This document shows positions 8,400-17,577 of a stretch of DNA of 64,000 nt, in pieces. A program made the translations under genes and the position numbers. Every line of letters starts with the position of its first letter. Position 1 is the first letter of the stretch. The stretch is from NCBI RefSeq assembly GCF_900114615.1, contig NZ_FOTS01000018.1, positions 1 through 64,000 on the forward strand, read 5' to 3'. This stretch comes from Pelosinus propionicus DSM 13327 (GTDB taxonomy: Bacteria; Bacillota; Negativicutes; DSM-13327). The notes beneath the pieces are model-generated. The model had not been told where the DNA came from. It was given only the letters and a program-made list of their open reading frames with translations, and ran no database searches.

Positions 8400-9314
8400 T
8401 TAATTAAGCAAATCATTTTCTGCCAGATATTTTTCAATCTCCGCCATTTTTTTGTCAATTGCTTTCATCTGCTCATTCGTAATTGATTCGGAAGGCTGAA
8501 CAACCCGATGGTCAAACCCTAATTTGCTAAGCGCATATTTAGTCGAAGCTGTCTGACTTTTAGCCATTGGCCAGATTGCCGATGTCAGACTAACAATATG
8601 ATCATAGAATTTGGTTTTTTGAATATCACCTTTTTGACCATATTCAAAAAGCTTAATGAACGGTTTAGGATATAACGGTGCCATGGAAGGAATATAGCCA
8701 TCCGCACCTAGTAGAAGACTTGCTGCCGCAAGATTGGTTGCCCCCTGATGTAAGACAAAGTCCGTACCTTTAAAGTGTTCTAGGCATTGGAGGAAATCTG
8801 GGAAGCGCCCTGTTGTATCCTTATAGCCAATAACCTTGTCTATTTTAGCGATTTTAAAAATTGTTTGAGGAGTAAGAGTCTGTCCAGTGAATGGTGGAAT
8901 ATTATATATCATCAAATCAATTTCTGTCTGGCGGGCAATTTCTTCAAAGTGACGAACCGTCTCATCCTGAGTTGCATGCCGCGCATAGAAAACTGGGGTT
9001 ACAACTGCAACCTTACCGCCCATTTGCTCTAATTCCTTAATATTTTCAATGACACGTCGGGTACTCGCATCCATAACACCGCAAATTACGGGCACTTGTT
9101 CCTTAGCTTCATCTAGTGTAATTTGAATCGCCCGATTTCTCTCTTTCTGGGTAAGCGCCATGGTCTCCCCATTGGATCCTGCAACAAAAATGCCATGAAT
9201 ACCTGTATCAATACATCTGCGGACAAGTTTACGCAATCCTTTTTCATCTACATTTTCATTTTCATCCACCGGTGTAATAATCGGCGGAATCACACCAATA
9301 ATCTTCTTTTTCAT
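8400..9314 (-). CDS. DapA/NanA-family Schiff-base lyase, not a true DapA, 304 aa
   Basis: A class I aldolase/lyase of the dihydrodipicolinate synthase superfamily. The Schiff-base Lys165 is in GYKDTTG, the conserved Tyr137 in YNIPPFTG, and the carboxylate-binding loop reads GSNGE (46-50). True DapA enzymes have Arg in the YNxPxRT segment and GTTGE in the loop. Both differ here, which argues against lysine synthesis and for a 2-keto-3-deoxy acid aldolase or dehydratase. It lies inside the acid-sugar operon, and a good SD (GAGGAGAG) precedes the ATG. Annotation by homology alone could wrongly call it dapA. Confidence 0.88.
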   Translation of the reverse strand: MKKKIIGVIPPIITPVDENENVDEKGLRKLVRRCIDTGIHGIFVAGSNGETMALTQKERNRAIQITLDEAKEQVPVICGVMDASTRRVIENIKELEQMGGKVAVVTPVFYARHATQDETVRHFEEIARQTEIDLMIYNIPPFTGQTLTPQTIFKIAKIDKVIGYKDTTGRFPDFLQCLEHFKGTDFVLHQGATNLAAASLLLGADGYIPSMAPLYPKPFIKLFEYGQKGDIQKTKFYDHIVSLTSAIWPMAKSQTASTKYALSKLGFDHRVVQPSESITNEQMKAIDKKMAEIEKYLAENDLLN

Positions 9315-9333
9315 GTGTATTCTCTCCTCATTC

Positions 9334-9720
9334 TTATTTTTGGGATTTAATATCTTCAGGTCGAATATTGTCTACCTGGCCATAAATGCAAAGCGCATCA
9401 ATATAGCCGTCTTCTCCATATTCAAAAACATGCCATTCAAGTTCATCAAAATACATAACTGTGCCTTCTTTTAATAAATGTTTTTCATTTAAATTATCTT
9501 TTGAAGGTCCTCTTCTCACCCATCCATTCCGGCAATCGAGAACTACAACTGTTTCCTCGGCATGATTATGTGGTTCCATAGGACCACTTTCCTCCGAATA
9601 TGTAGCAAAAGAAACGGTCATTTTTTCACTGCTAATAGCCGAGTTTTTACCTACCGCACCAGCAATAATTCTCCCTGGCAGCATATTTTTGTAAATGTCT
9701 TCTCTCTCAACAATCCTCAT
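9334..9720 (-). CDS. cupin-domain protein, 128 aa
   Basis: A small single-domain cupin. The metal-binding motif appears as PHNHAEE (about 51-57) and the second half as EWHVFEYG (about 94-101). The SD AAAGGAGG precedes the ATG. Small cupins in sugar-acid operons are often isomerases or epimerases, or bind the substrate; here the role is unknown. Tight packing (19 nt to the DapA-family gene, 28 nt to the kinase gene) supports a part in the same pathway. Confidence 0.8.
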   Translation of the reverse strand: MRIVEREDIYKNMLPGRIIAGAVGKNSAISSEKMTVSFATYSEESGPMEPHNHAEETVVVLDCRNGWVRRGPSKDNLNEKHLLKEGTVMYFDELEWHVFEYGEDGYIDALCIYGQVDNIRPEDIKSQK

Positions 9721-9748
9721 AACAAAATCCTCCTTTTATGCAGTATAA

Positions 9749-11176
9749 TTATTTTTGCGTTTTTTCTACAGCTACTTTTAGAGCTGTTTCACTTCCAACG
9801 TTTCCAGGAAATATTACATATGGCATATTAGGAAACTTACTTTCTTCGCCAGTAAGCCATACGGGGATACCTGGCAAGATTTGCCCATAAACAAGTGCTT
9901 TTTTTACATTTAAGCCCTTGGTTCCTACATCACTGGACGTGATTCCACCTTTAGCAATAATAAAATTAGGCCTAACTTTAAGATTAGTTACAATACTTGT
10001 TACTGCATTTGAAATTTTTCCAGCTATCTGCAGTTCGTCTTCTTTGTTGCCTGTATTCAAATCCAACCTTTCGCGACGGGTAAAAACTGTGACAGTGCAA
10101 CCAGAGGCAATAGCATCTTCTGTTTCAGTGATTACTCGCTGTACTTCGACCTTAAAAAGAACATCATCAAGCACTAAATGGACATCGAATTCAATGAACT
10201 TGATATTCGGACATTCTTTCAACTTAGCTAATTGCATAGTTGTCTTTTTCACATGGGAACCCACAAGAATAATACCACCATTTGAATTTTCCCTATCGAC
10301 CAGTTCATCTCGGCTAAGAAGTGGGCGATCTTCTATACCACCAAGAACTTTTACAATACTGGCCGCAGACCTTATCATAAATCGCTTTCCTTGACGAATT
10401 GCTTTGTATAACGCAGCTGTAAATATCTTTAAATCATAATAATCTAACGCATTTACAATTACTTTTGAAAAGCGCTCTACCTGCATCAGCTTTTCACAGA
10501 TATTCTCAACAGATCGACTTCGCAGTTCATCAAGCGATATATACGTCAAAGAATCAGCAGTATATTCACCCTGTGTCTTTTCCTCTACCCACATTCCCAT
10601 ATGTGAATTTACATATCCAAACGTCTTGTCTTCTGCAAATTCTGTATCGGCAGCAGGAATCAAAAATTCATTTTCCATAACATAATGAATATTGTCAACA
10701 GTATACCTGCCCCCTTCCGGTAAAAATGGACAGATGATCTCACCATTGATTATGCTGTGTTCTTGCTTCTCAATGATACGTTTTAGCACATTTGTTTCAA
10801 GAGGATAATGCCCGCGTAAAGTGGAATCCCCTCTGCTAATAATCATATAGCCTTTTCCAGTTGCTTTTGCAGCACTAACAATATTCTTTGCAATTTCAAC
10901 ATGAACTTTTGCAGATTGCTCGGATGTCATAGCCCGCGAGTTTGTCAGGATAAAAAACATCCGCCGTTCTTCTAGAAATCCCTCTAAAATACTCTTTTCT
11001 GTCCAATCAGTATAGACAGAAACTCCATGAACAGTTTGGATTCCCGTTGGATCGTCATCAAGCACCACTAGCTTTATACCCGATTTCTGTAGTTCTTTAT
11101 CTACTAAGGTATCTGCCTCTTTTCCCATAGTCTGAGGGTATTGTTCCATCACTTGTTTATAGGAAACTTTTTTCAA
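9749..11176 (-). CDS. DUF1537 four-carbon acid-sugar kinase family protein, 475 aa
   Basis: Belongs to the DUF1537 (OtnK/DtnK/YgbK) ATP-dependent kinases, which phosphorylate acid sugars such as threonate and erythronate. The N-terminal substrate domain contains VVLDDDPTGIQT (about 37-48). The C-terminal nucleotide-binding domain contains KGGITSSDVGTKGL and PGNVGSETAL. The start is TTG, 5 nt after AGGAGGTGAT. It is the first gene behind a sigma-54 promoter and so heads the operon. The usual partners for threonate or erythronate (PdxA2, LtnD/DenD) are missing, so the substrate may be a different acid sugar. Confidence 0.92.
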   Translation of the reverse strand: MKKVSYKQVMEQYPQTMGKEADTLVDKELQKSGIKLVVLDDDPTGIQTVHGVSVYTDWTEKSILEGFLEERRMFFILTNSRAMTSEQSAKVHVEIAKNIVSAAKATGKGYMIISRGDSTLRGHYPLETNVLKRIIEKQEHSIINGEIICPFLPEGGRYTVDNIHYVMENEFLIPAADTEFAEDKTFGYVNSHMGMWVEEKTQGEYTADSLTYISLDELRSRSVENICEKLMQVERFSKVIVNALDYYDLKIFTAALYKAIRQGKRFMIRSAASIVKVLGGIEDRPLLSRDELVDRENSNGGIILVGSHVKKTTMQLAKLKECPNIKFIEFDVHLVLDDVLFKVEVQRVITETEDAIASGCTVTVFTRRERLDLNTGNKEDELQIAGKISNAVTSIVTNLKVRPNFIIAKGGITSSDVGTKGLNVKKALVYGQILPGIPVWLTGEESKFPNMPYVIFPGNVGSETALKVAVEKTQK

Positions 11177-11203
11177 TATTTATCACCTCCTGTTTATTTA
11201 TAT

Positions 11204-11220
11204 AGCAAATTTCATGCCAA
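11204..11220 (-). promoter_or_regulatory. sigma-54 (-24/-12) promoter of the acid-sugar operon
   Basis: On minus: TTGGCATGAAATTTGCT. The GG (-24) at 11217-11218 and GC (-12) at 11205-11206 are separated by the canonical 10 nt. The start codon is 28 nt downstream. The divergent activator carries the GAFTGA sigma-54 contact motif, so promoter and regulator fit each other. Confidence 0.9.
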
Positions 11221-11262
11221 ATCCGAAAACATTGATTTTACTGAATTTATTGCGCAGAAATA

Positions 11263-11319
11263 TTACAACTGTAAATATTTCTGCATTACAGTTGTAATTC
11301 ATTTATGTTACAATTGCAA
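11263..11319. promoter_or_regulatory. three palindromic activator sites (UAS)
   Basis: Three copies of TTACA-NN-TGTAA lie at 11263-11274, 11286-11297 and 11308-11319 (the last has TGCAA). Centres are 23 and 22 bp apart, about two helical turns, so the sites are on one DNA face. They stand about 60-115 bp upstream of the sigma-54 promoter, the usual place for enhancer-binding activators. They are probably bound by the regulator encoded next door. Confidence 0.8.
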
Positions 11320-11357
11320 TATCAAGAAACTACCTATTTTCTAGTAAATAGATAATT

Positions 11358-11371
11358 TGACTCTAGAGTCA
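11358..11371. promoter_or_regulatory. 14-bp perfect palindrome before the regulator gene
   Basis: TGACTCTAGAGTCA ends a few bases before the SD of the regulator gene. It does not resemble the TTACA sites. Autoregulation or a second regulator is possible; nothing else supports it. Confidence 0.35.
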
Positions 11372-11384
11372 CGAGGTGATAACC

Positions 11385-13313
11385 ATGTCCAAAATTGCTT
11401 TCATTACTTCCGATCAAACTTTTTTAGAACAAGTAAAAGTAAGTACGTCCGACCTTGGCTTGGAGGATAAAGTACATCTCAACTTCTGCCAGTTGTCAAA
11501 TGCCACTGCATTAGCCCATCACCTGCAGTCACAAGACACAGATGTTATTATCGCTAGAGGTGGATTGGCACAATTAATCATTGATGCAAATATAAAAATC
11601 CCAGTTGTAGAAGTTGTTTTTACCGGCCAAGATTTGGCATATGTATTTCAGGAAGCAAAAATCAAGACTGGGCTTTCTAGCCCTAAAGTTGCCTTTATTG
11701 CTTTTGATAATATGGTTGCGGATGTAGAAATGCTTGCAAAAATATTGAATATTGACTTGACAATTTATCGCCTAGAGACAAATGAAGATATCTCCATAAT
11801 GGTTAAAAAGGTATCGCAATTACATTACGATATCATCCTTGGCGGTAATAAGACCGTCATGCTTGCTCAACAAAAAGGTTTACAAACTGTAATGATTCAT
11901 TCGGGAGACCATGCGATAAAAACAGCCTTGCTAGAAGCGCAAAAAATTGCCCAAGGACGCCAAATAGAAAAAGAAAATGCTGAAAAATTCAAAGCCTTAA
12001 TTGACTATTCCATGGAAGGTATTATCAGTATCAGTCAGGACAAAAAAATCTTGATATTGAATCGAGCAGCCGAACGATTGTTAAATTGCTCCGCTAAAGA
12101 CATGATCGGACGAGAGCTAGATGCCATTCTCAATTTGCCTAACATTGACAGCTGCCTTTCAGAAGGTCAGCAAATTCAAGACTACGTACTACAGCAAGCT
12201 CATCGCTGGATAAGTGTAAATATTGGACCAATCATTGTTGATTCCGTACCTATCGGCGCTTTTGTTACTTTTCAGGATATTAGCCGCATTCAAGAAGCCG
12301 AAGCTAAAATCCGTAATGAAGTATTAGCACGAAAATTCATAGCTAAGTATAATTTACAAGATATTATTGGCATTTCTCCTCAGATAGCTGAAGTTAAAAG
12401 AATTGCCAGCGAAATCTCCAAAGTAGATGTTACTACTTTAATCATCGGCAATTCAGGTACTGGTAAAGAATTATTTGCCCAAAGTATTCATAACCTAAGT
12501 TCACGAAGCTCTGCCCCCTTTATTGCTGTAAATTGTGCAGCCTTGCCGCCAAATTTACTGGAAAGCGAATTATTCGGTTATGTAGAAGGAGCCTTTACCG
12601 GCGCTACAAAAAAAGGTAAACAGGGATTGTTTGAAATGGCCCATCGAGGTACTTTATTTTTGGATGAAATTTCCGAAATGGACCAATACGGACAATCCAG
12701 ATTGTTGCGTGTCCTTCAAGAAAGACAAATCATGCGCTTGGGTGATAACAAGTATATCCCTATTGATGTCCGCATCATTGCCGCATCCAACAAAGATCTC
12801 GAAGAACTAATCCATAAAGGGAACTTTCGACAAGACTTATTTTATCGTTTAAAAGTACTTGTTCTAAATTTGCCACCTTTGCGCGATAGAAGCGGTGATG
12901 TTGAATACCTTGCCCACCATTTTATCAAGTTGTACAATCGTACTTATCAGAAGCAAATTGAGCTTACTACAGACGCATACTTCTATCTAACGCAATATGC
13001 ATGGCCAGGCAATGTCCGCGAGCTCAACCACTTTATCGAGAGGCTTGTGATAACAACAGGAAAAACTACCATTACTGAAGATATCCTGCAAAAATTTCTG
13101 GAAAGTAGAGAATATGATACAAGAAATTCAACTTTTTCCAGTGCCACAAACAATTCGCTTAATCTACTATCTGAGGAAGCCAAAATCCGTTCAGTCTTAG
13201 AAAGCTCAAATTTTAACATCAAAAAATCAGCCGATATACTAGGAATATCTAGGCCTACCCTATATAGAAAACTCCAAAACTATAATATTCAAATTAAAAG
13301 AACTACCTTTTAA
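11385..13313 (+). CDS. PrpR-type sigma-54-dependent transcriptional activator, 642 aa
   Basis: An enhancer-binding protein with an N-terminal PrpR_N sensor domain (about 3-190), a PAS domain (about 200-305), a sigma-54 AAA+ domain and a Fis-type HTH. The AAA+ domain has Walker A GNSGTGKE at 355-362, the sigma-54 contact loop GAFTGA at 402-407 and Walker B TLFLDE at 423-428. The HTH at the C-terminus reads KKSADILGISRPTLYRKL. The frame is open from a GTG at 11376, but that GTG is part of the SD GAGGTGAT, so the ATG at 11385 is the start. It is divergent from the acid-sugar operon and very probably activates it on binding a pathway metabolite. Confidence 0.95.
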   Translation: MSKIAFITSDQTFLEQVKVSTSDLGLEDKVHLNFCQLSNATALAHHLQSQDTDVIIARGGLAQLIIDANIKIPVVEVVFTGQDLAYVFQEAKIKTGLSSPKVAFIAFDNMVADVEMLAKILNIDLTIYRLETNEDISIMVKKVSQLHYDIILGGNKTVMLAQQKGLQTVMIHSGDHAIKTALLEAQKIAQGRQIEKENAEKFKALIDYSMEGIISISQDKKILILNRAAERLLNCSAKDMIGRELDAILNLPNIDSCLSEGQQIQDYVLQQAHRWISVNIGPIIVDSVPIGAFVTFQDISRIQEAEAKIRNEVLARKFIAKYNLQDIIGISPQIAEVKRIASEISKVDVTTLIIGNSGTGKELFAQSIHNLSSRSSAPFIAVNCAALPPNLLESELFGYVEGAFTGATKKGKQGLFEMAHRGTLFLDEISEMDQYGQSRLLRVLQERQIMRLGDNKYIPIDVRIIAASNKDLEELIHKGNFRQDLFYRLKVLVLNLPPLRDRSGDVEYLAHHFIKLYNRTYQKQIELTTDAYFYLTQYAWPGNVRELNHFIERLVITTGKTTITEDILQKFLESREYDTRNSTFSSATNNSLNLLSEEAKIRSVLESSNFNIKKSADILGISRPTLYRKLQNYNIQIKRTTF

Positions 13314-13466
13314 ATTCAGTCGATACCATCAAATTGGTGAAGCCAAGGACTTTTATCCCTTAACTTTGTCAACGCCATACTTACATTATGACTTGCTTTA
13401 TTGAATTTGTTTTCTTTCAGATTGTTCTTTTAGTATTTTGGCTTCCGCTTGAAACCTCTGTTTTAA

Positions 13467-13508
13467 GTAAAAAAATAGACGTCCAACACAAACATTGAAC
13501 GTCTATTT
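13467..13508 (-). terminator. terminator of the 23S rRNA methyltransferase gene
   Basis: AATAGACGT/ACGTCTATT plus CAA/TTG-type pairs form a strong stem around an 8-nt loop. On minus it is followed by TTTTTTT. It lies 78 nt past the methyltransferase stop and may also stop the convergent regulator transcript. I see nothing else in 13314-13466. Confidence 0.7.
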
Positions 13509-13585
13509 CCATCTAAAATATTCGCATTTCCACACTTTCTACAAGCTTGAAATGGTCGTAAAAGCAACAAATTTCAAGAGGTTTT

Positions 13586-14965
13586 TTAGCAGGTACGGCG
13601 CTGTATCAACGCTACACACTCCACATGATATGTATGAGAAAACATGTCAATCGGCTGAATTTCTTTGGTTTTATATCCCAACTCTTCTAATAAGGCTAAA
13701 TCTCTAGCTAAAGAGGATGGATTGCAAGATACGTACACGATACGCTCAGCTTGCATAGCTGCAAAGGTCTCCAATACTAGTTTATCGCATCCTGCTCTGG
13801 GAGGATCAACGACAATGACTTGCGGACGGATACCTTCTTTAAACATTTTGGGCATGCTATCTACCGCATCTCCAACACTAAATTCTACATTGGAAACTTG
13901 ATTCATCTGCGCATTATGCTGAGCATCACGAATAGCAGGTGCAACAATTTCGATTCCATATACTTTTTTGGCATGACGCGCTAAAAACAATGTAATGGTT
14001 CCAGTACCGCAGTAGGCGTCAATTACTATTTCTTCTCCAGAAAGCCCCGCATATTCTACAGCTTTATTGTACAGCACTTCTGCCTGCTTCGTGTTGACTT
14101 GAAAGAAGGATCGAGCTGAGATATGAAAAGTAAATTCGCCTAATGTATCTGTAATATAACTTTCTCCCCACAAGGTTTTCGTCTGATTTCCTAATATAAC
14201 ATTCGTCTTATTGCTATTTATATTTTGCATGACACTAACCAACTTGGGCACTCTTTGACGCAAGTGGGCAATGATACGCTCTTTGTGAGGCAAATCAGCT
14301 GTTGCTGTTACTAAAACTACCATAACTTCATCAGTAGCTGTACCTACTCGCCCTAATACATGACGCATAATGCCCCGACCCGTACGTTCATCGTAAGTAC
14401 TAATGCCAAGCTCTGTTACAATCTCTTGCAAAGCTTGAGCAACTAGATTATTAGCCTCATGCTGAATAAAACAGTGCTCCGTATTAATTATGTTATGAGT
14501 GCCTTGTGCAAAGCAGCCTACTGCAACCTTTCCGTTGACTGAACCAATGGGAAACTGCATTTTGTTTCGATAATACCAAGAATCTTCAGCTCCTATCGTA
14601 GGATGAATAATTACATCATTTATTTTTCCAATGCGAGTCACTGCATCAATCACAGTTTGCCTTTTCAAAATAAGTTGTTCATTATAAGCAATGTGCTGCA
14701 ATTGACAGCCACCGCAGTCATAATAAATAGTGCAGCGCGGCTGACAGCGCGCAGCTATCGGTTCTAAAATTGCTTTTAACTTGCCTTTTGCATAACTTTT
14801 TTTCACTTCTGTAATTGTAACTTCTACCCGTTCACCCGGTAAACCATGAGGTACAAAAACAGTAAACCCTTCATATTTTCCTACACCTTCTCCACTATGT
14901 CCCAAACTAACAATATCCAAGACATATGTATTATTTTTTACAATCGGTTTTTCTTCTTTTACCAT
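13586..14965 (-). CDS. rlmD: 23S rRNA (uracil-5-)-methyltransferase, RlmCD/RlmD family, 459 aa
   Basis: An S-adenosylmethionine-dependent enzyme that makes 5-methyluridine in 23S rRNA. It has an N-terminal TRAM domain (about 8-67) and the Fe-S ligands C78, C84 and C87 in CTIYYDCGGC, with another Cys near 165. The SAM site is VIDAYCGTGTITLFLA, PPRAGCD follows, and the catalytic Cys stands in VSCNPSSLARDL. The SD AAAGGTGA precedes the ATG. In Firmicutes this family (RlmCD) often modifies both U747 and U1939, so rlmCD is an equally good name. Confidence 0.92.
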   Translation of the reverse strand: MVKEEKPIVKNNTYVLDIVSLGHSGEGVGKYEGFTVFVPHGLPGERVEVTITEVKKSYAKGKLKAILEPIAARCQPRCTIYYDCGGCQLQHIAYNEQLILKRQTVIDAVTRIGKINDVIIHPTIGAEDSWYYRNKMQFPIGSVNGKVAVGCFAQGTHNIINTEHCFIQHEANNLVAQALQEIVTELGISTYDERTGRGIMRHVLGRVGTATDEVMVVLVTATADLPHKERIIAHLRQRVPKLVSVMQNINSNKTNVILGNQTKTLWGESYITDTLGEFTFHISARSFFQVNTKQAEVLYNKAVEYAGLSGEEIVIDAYCGTGTITLFLARHAKKVYGIEIVAPAIRDAQHNAQMNQVSNVEFSVGDAVDSMPKMFKEGIRPQVIVVDPPRAGCDKLVLETFAAMQAERIVYVSCNPSSLARDLALLEELGYKTKEIQPIDMFSHTYHVECVALIQRRTC

Positions 14966-15017
14966 CTTAATTCACCTTTCCATTACATCAAGAGTATTTA
15001 GCAAGTTTTTTATCCAG

Positions 15018-15042
15018 AAATAAAGAGTGCCGAGTAAGGCAC
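15018..15042 (-). terminator. weak terminator after the Lon-like gene
   Basis: GTGCC/GGCAC around a 6-nt loop, followed on minus by TCTTTATTT. It starts 19 nt past the stop codon. The stem is short, so termination may be partial. Confidence 0.4.
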
Positions 15043-15060
15043 CCTATCAATAAGACATCA

Positions 15061-17481
15061 TTAATGTTTTGTATCAGCTGCAGCTTTACTTAATGTAATA
15101 AAGCTATCGGTATATTCTTTCAACTTTTGAGCTACTAAATAATGAATACTGCCAGGTGGATAAGTTCCATCTACACGGCATTCACCAGCTGGTACATCCG
15201 TTAATAATTCTATGCCTTCGTCAATTGTCTTCACCGCGTATATGTGAAATTGCCCCTGTTTCACTGCTTCAATGACTTCATCATTGAGTACTAATTCATC
15301 TATATTCTGGTACGGAATCATAACCCCCTGCTCACCTGTCAAGCCTTTCATTTTACAAATGCTAAAAAATCCTTCAATCTTCTCTGTTACCCCTCCAATG
15401 GGCTGGACTTCACCTTTTTGATTAACCGACCCTGTAACAGCAATCGATTGTTTAATCGGAACACTTGCTAAACTAGACAATAACGCATACAGCTCTGTAC
15501 TAGAAGCACTATCGCCATCAATGCCGCCGTAAAGTTGCTCAAAAGTTAAACTTGCCGTAAGAACCAAAGGATATTTTTGTGCATATTTTTGTCCTATATA
15601 GCCACTTAAAATCAGTACACCTTTAGTATGACTTGTACCGCTCATCTTGGTTTCGCGCTCAATATTTACAATACCGCTCTTTCCCATATAAGTATTAGCA
15701 GTGATACGAGAAGGTTTTCCAAACATATACTCTCCAACTGCCATAACAGCTAAACCGTTCACTTGCCCAATTTTTTTATCCTGCGTATCAATCATGAGTT
15801 TACCATCAGCAATCATTTCCTGCAAGTGTTCTTCATATTTATTGCTGCGATATTTTTTTTCTTCTATCGCTTGCTTGACATGTTCTCCTGTGACAATATC
15901 ATTCTGATTCATGGTAGCCCAAATATCTGCTTCACATAATATTTTTACCACTTCACTAAAGCGAGTGGTTAATTTTTTCTGACTGCCTGCTAATCGACAA
16001 GAATATTCTACCACTCTAGCTACTGCAGAACGATCAAAATGCTTTAATTTTTTAGTCTCAATTGCGGAACTGATAAACTTAGCCATTTTTTGTACATTAT
16101 CTAAATTGCTATCCATTTGCGTGTCAAAATCAGCATGGATTTTAAATAATTTACAAAAATCCTCGTCATAGTTGTACATTAAATAATATAAATAGGGGTT
16201 ACCAATTAAAACTACTTTTACATTAACGGGAACAGGCTGAGGTTTTAATGAAGCCATCGCCATCATCCCATATTGTTCACTCAGATTTTCTACATATAAT
16301 TTTTGTGTTTTCAAAATCCGTTTCAACGCTTCCCATGCACCGATGTTTGTTAAAACATCCCGTACATTCAAAATAAGGTAACCTCCATTGGCCTTATGCA
16401 AGGCTCCTGCCTTAATCATAGTAAAGTCGGTGCTTACCATACCCATACGTGTTTCATATTCTACCCTGCCCACTAAATTATAATAGGTAGGGTTAGCTTC
16501 TACAATGACCGGAGCACCTTTTAACTCACGATTATCCACTAATAAATTAACCTTATACTTATCTCGAATAGACTCTTGAGTGTTCTTTTTTAAAAAGGCA
16601 AGAGGATTACTATGATCATCATCACTGTTGTTCTTAAAATCATTAATGTTTTTTACAACATCATCTTTTACAGCTTCTAAATATTCTACGACAGCGCTAT
16701 AATCTTGGTATTTTTGCCGTATTTCATCAATCATGCTGCCAGCAGCAAACAAACCTACCTTACCATCCAATTTCCGGATTTCTTCCCGCATTTCTCTTTC
16801 CAGTTCCTGCATGCGCCTTACCACTTCCATGGCTTTTTCATGAACAGCTAATATTTTTTTCTCAGTAGCTTCTCTTTCTTCTTTTTCTAGACTTTGAAAC
16901 TCCTCAGGCGTTAGCGTCTTTCCATCCTTCATAGGCATGCCAACAAAACCAGTCGTTGACCATTGTGGCAGTATTCCATTCTCACTGGCCTTTTCATTAA
17001 AAGAGTCAATGATCAGCGTACGTCTTTCTTGAAATGATTTTATGGTATTATTTTTAGCACTTTCATAATCATCGCTGCTAAAAACCTTTCCAACTTCAGT
17101 CTTAATATCTTCGATTAAATCTTCTATATCCTGACAAAATACATGACCCATGCCTGCTGGCAATAATAATGCGATAGGTTGACTGCTATTTTTAAAATTA
17201 TTCACATAACACCAGTCTCCTGGACGTTCCTGTTCTTTAGCAACTTTAGCAACAGCCGCTTTCGCATAAGTGATTTTTCCTGTTCCCACCAGACCAGAGA
17301 TAAAGATGTTATATCCTTGATTTTTTGCAAACAAACCAAATTCTACCGCTTTAACAGCACGTTTTTGTCCAATCATTACATCAAGAGGAGATATACTCGC
17401 TGTAGTTTCAAAATGAAACAAATTTTCATCACAAGTAAAACGAAGTTTATTTACTGGCAGCTCAGGATATTTGGTCATCAT
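15061..17481 (-). CDS. LonB-like ATP-dependent protease (AAA_32 / S16), 806 aa
   Basis: A soluble AAA+ serine protease of the COG1067 type, distinct from classical Lon. The N-terminal ATPase part has a Walker A GLVGTGKI (63-70), where Ile follows the Lys in place of Ser/Thr. A charged helical insertion covers about 180-290. The C-terminal S16 domain has the catalytic Ser in GDSASSTE and the Lys in GGVTEKIEGFF. The SD GGGAG lies before two consecutive ATG codons, so the start is uncertain by one codon. Substrates unknown. It is flanked by housekeeping genes with no clear link. Confidence 0.92.
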   Translation of the reverse strand: MMTKYPELPVNKLRFTCDENLFHFETTASISPLDVMIGQKRAVKAVEFGLFAKNQGYNIFISGLVGTGKITYAKAAVAKVAKEQERPGDWCYVNNFKNSSQPIALLLPAGMGHVFCQDIEDLIEDIKTEVGKVFSSDDYESAKNNTIKSFQERRTLIIDSFNEKASENGILPQWSTTGFVGMPMKDGKTLTPEEFQSLEKEEREATEKKILAVHEKAMEVVRRMQELEREMREEIRKLDGKVGLFAAGSMIDEIRQKYQDYSAVVEYLEAVKDDVVKNINDFKNNSDDDHSNPLAFLKKNTQESIRDKYKVNLLVDNRELKGAPVIVEANPTYYNLVGRVEYETRMGMVSTDFTMIKAGALHKANGGYLILNVRDVLTNIGAWEALKRILKTQKLYVENLSEQYGMMAMASLKPQPVPVNVKVVLIGNPYLYYLMYNYDEDFCKLFKIHADFDTQMDSNLDNVQKMAKFISSAIETKKLKHFDRSAVARVVEYSCRLAGSQKKLTTRFSEVVKILCEADIWATMNQNDIVTGEHVKQAIEEKKYRSNKYEEHLQEMIADGKLMIDTQDKKIGQVNGLAVMAVGEYMFGKPSRITANTYMGKSGIVNIERETKMSGTSHTKGVLILSGYIGQKYAQKYPLVLTASLTFEQLYGGIDGDSASSTELYALLSSLASVPIKQSIAVTGSVNQKGEVQPIGGVTEKIEGFFSICKMKGLTGEQGVMIPYQNIDELVLNDEVIEAVKQGQFHIYAVKTIDEGIELLTDVPAGECRVDGTYPPGSIHYLVAQKLKEYTDSFITLSKAAADTKH

Positions 17482-17577
17482 ATCTGCTCCCTTTTTCTAC
17501 ATTTTAAAGATATACTTCGACTATTTCCATAAAAACCCCTTTTACATTCTCAATTTTGTCTTTCATCTTCGAGCAGG

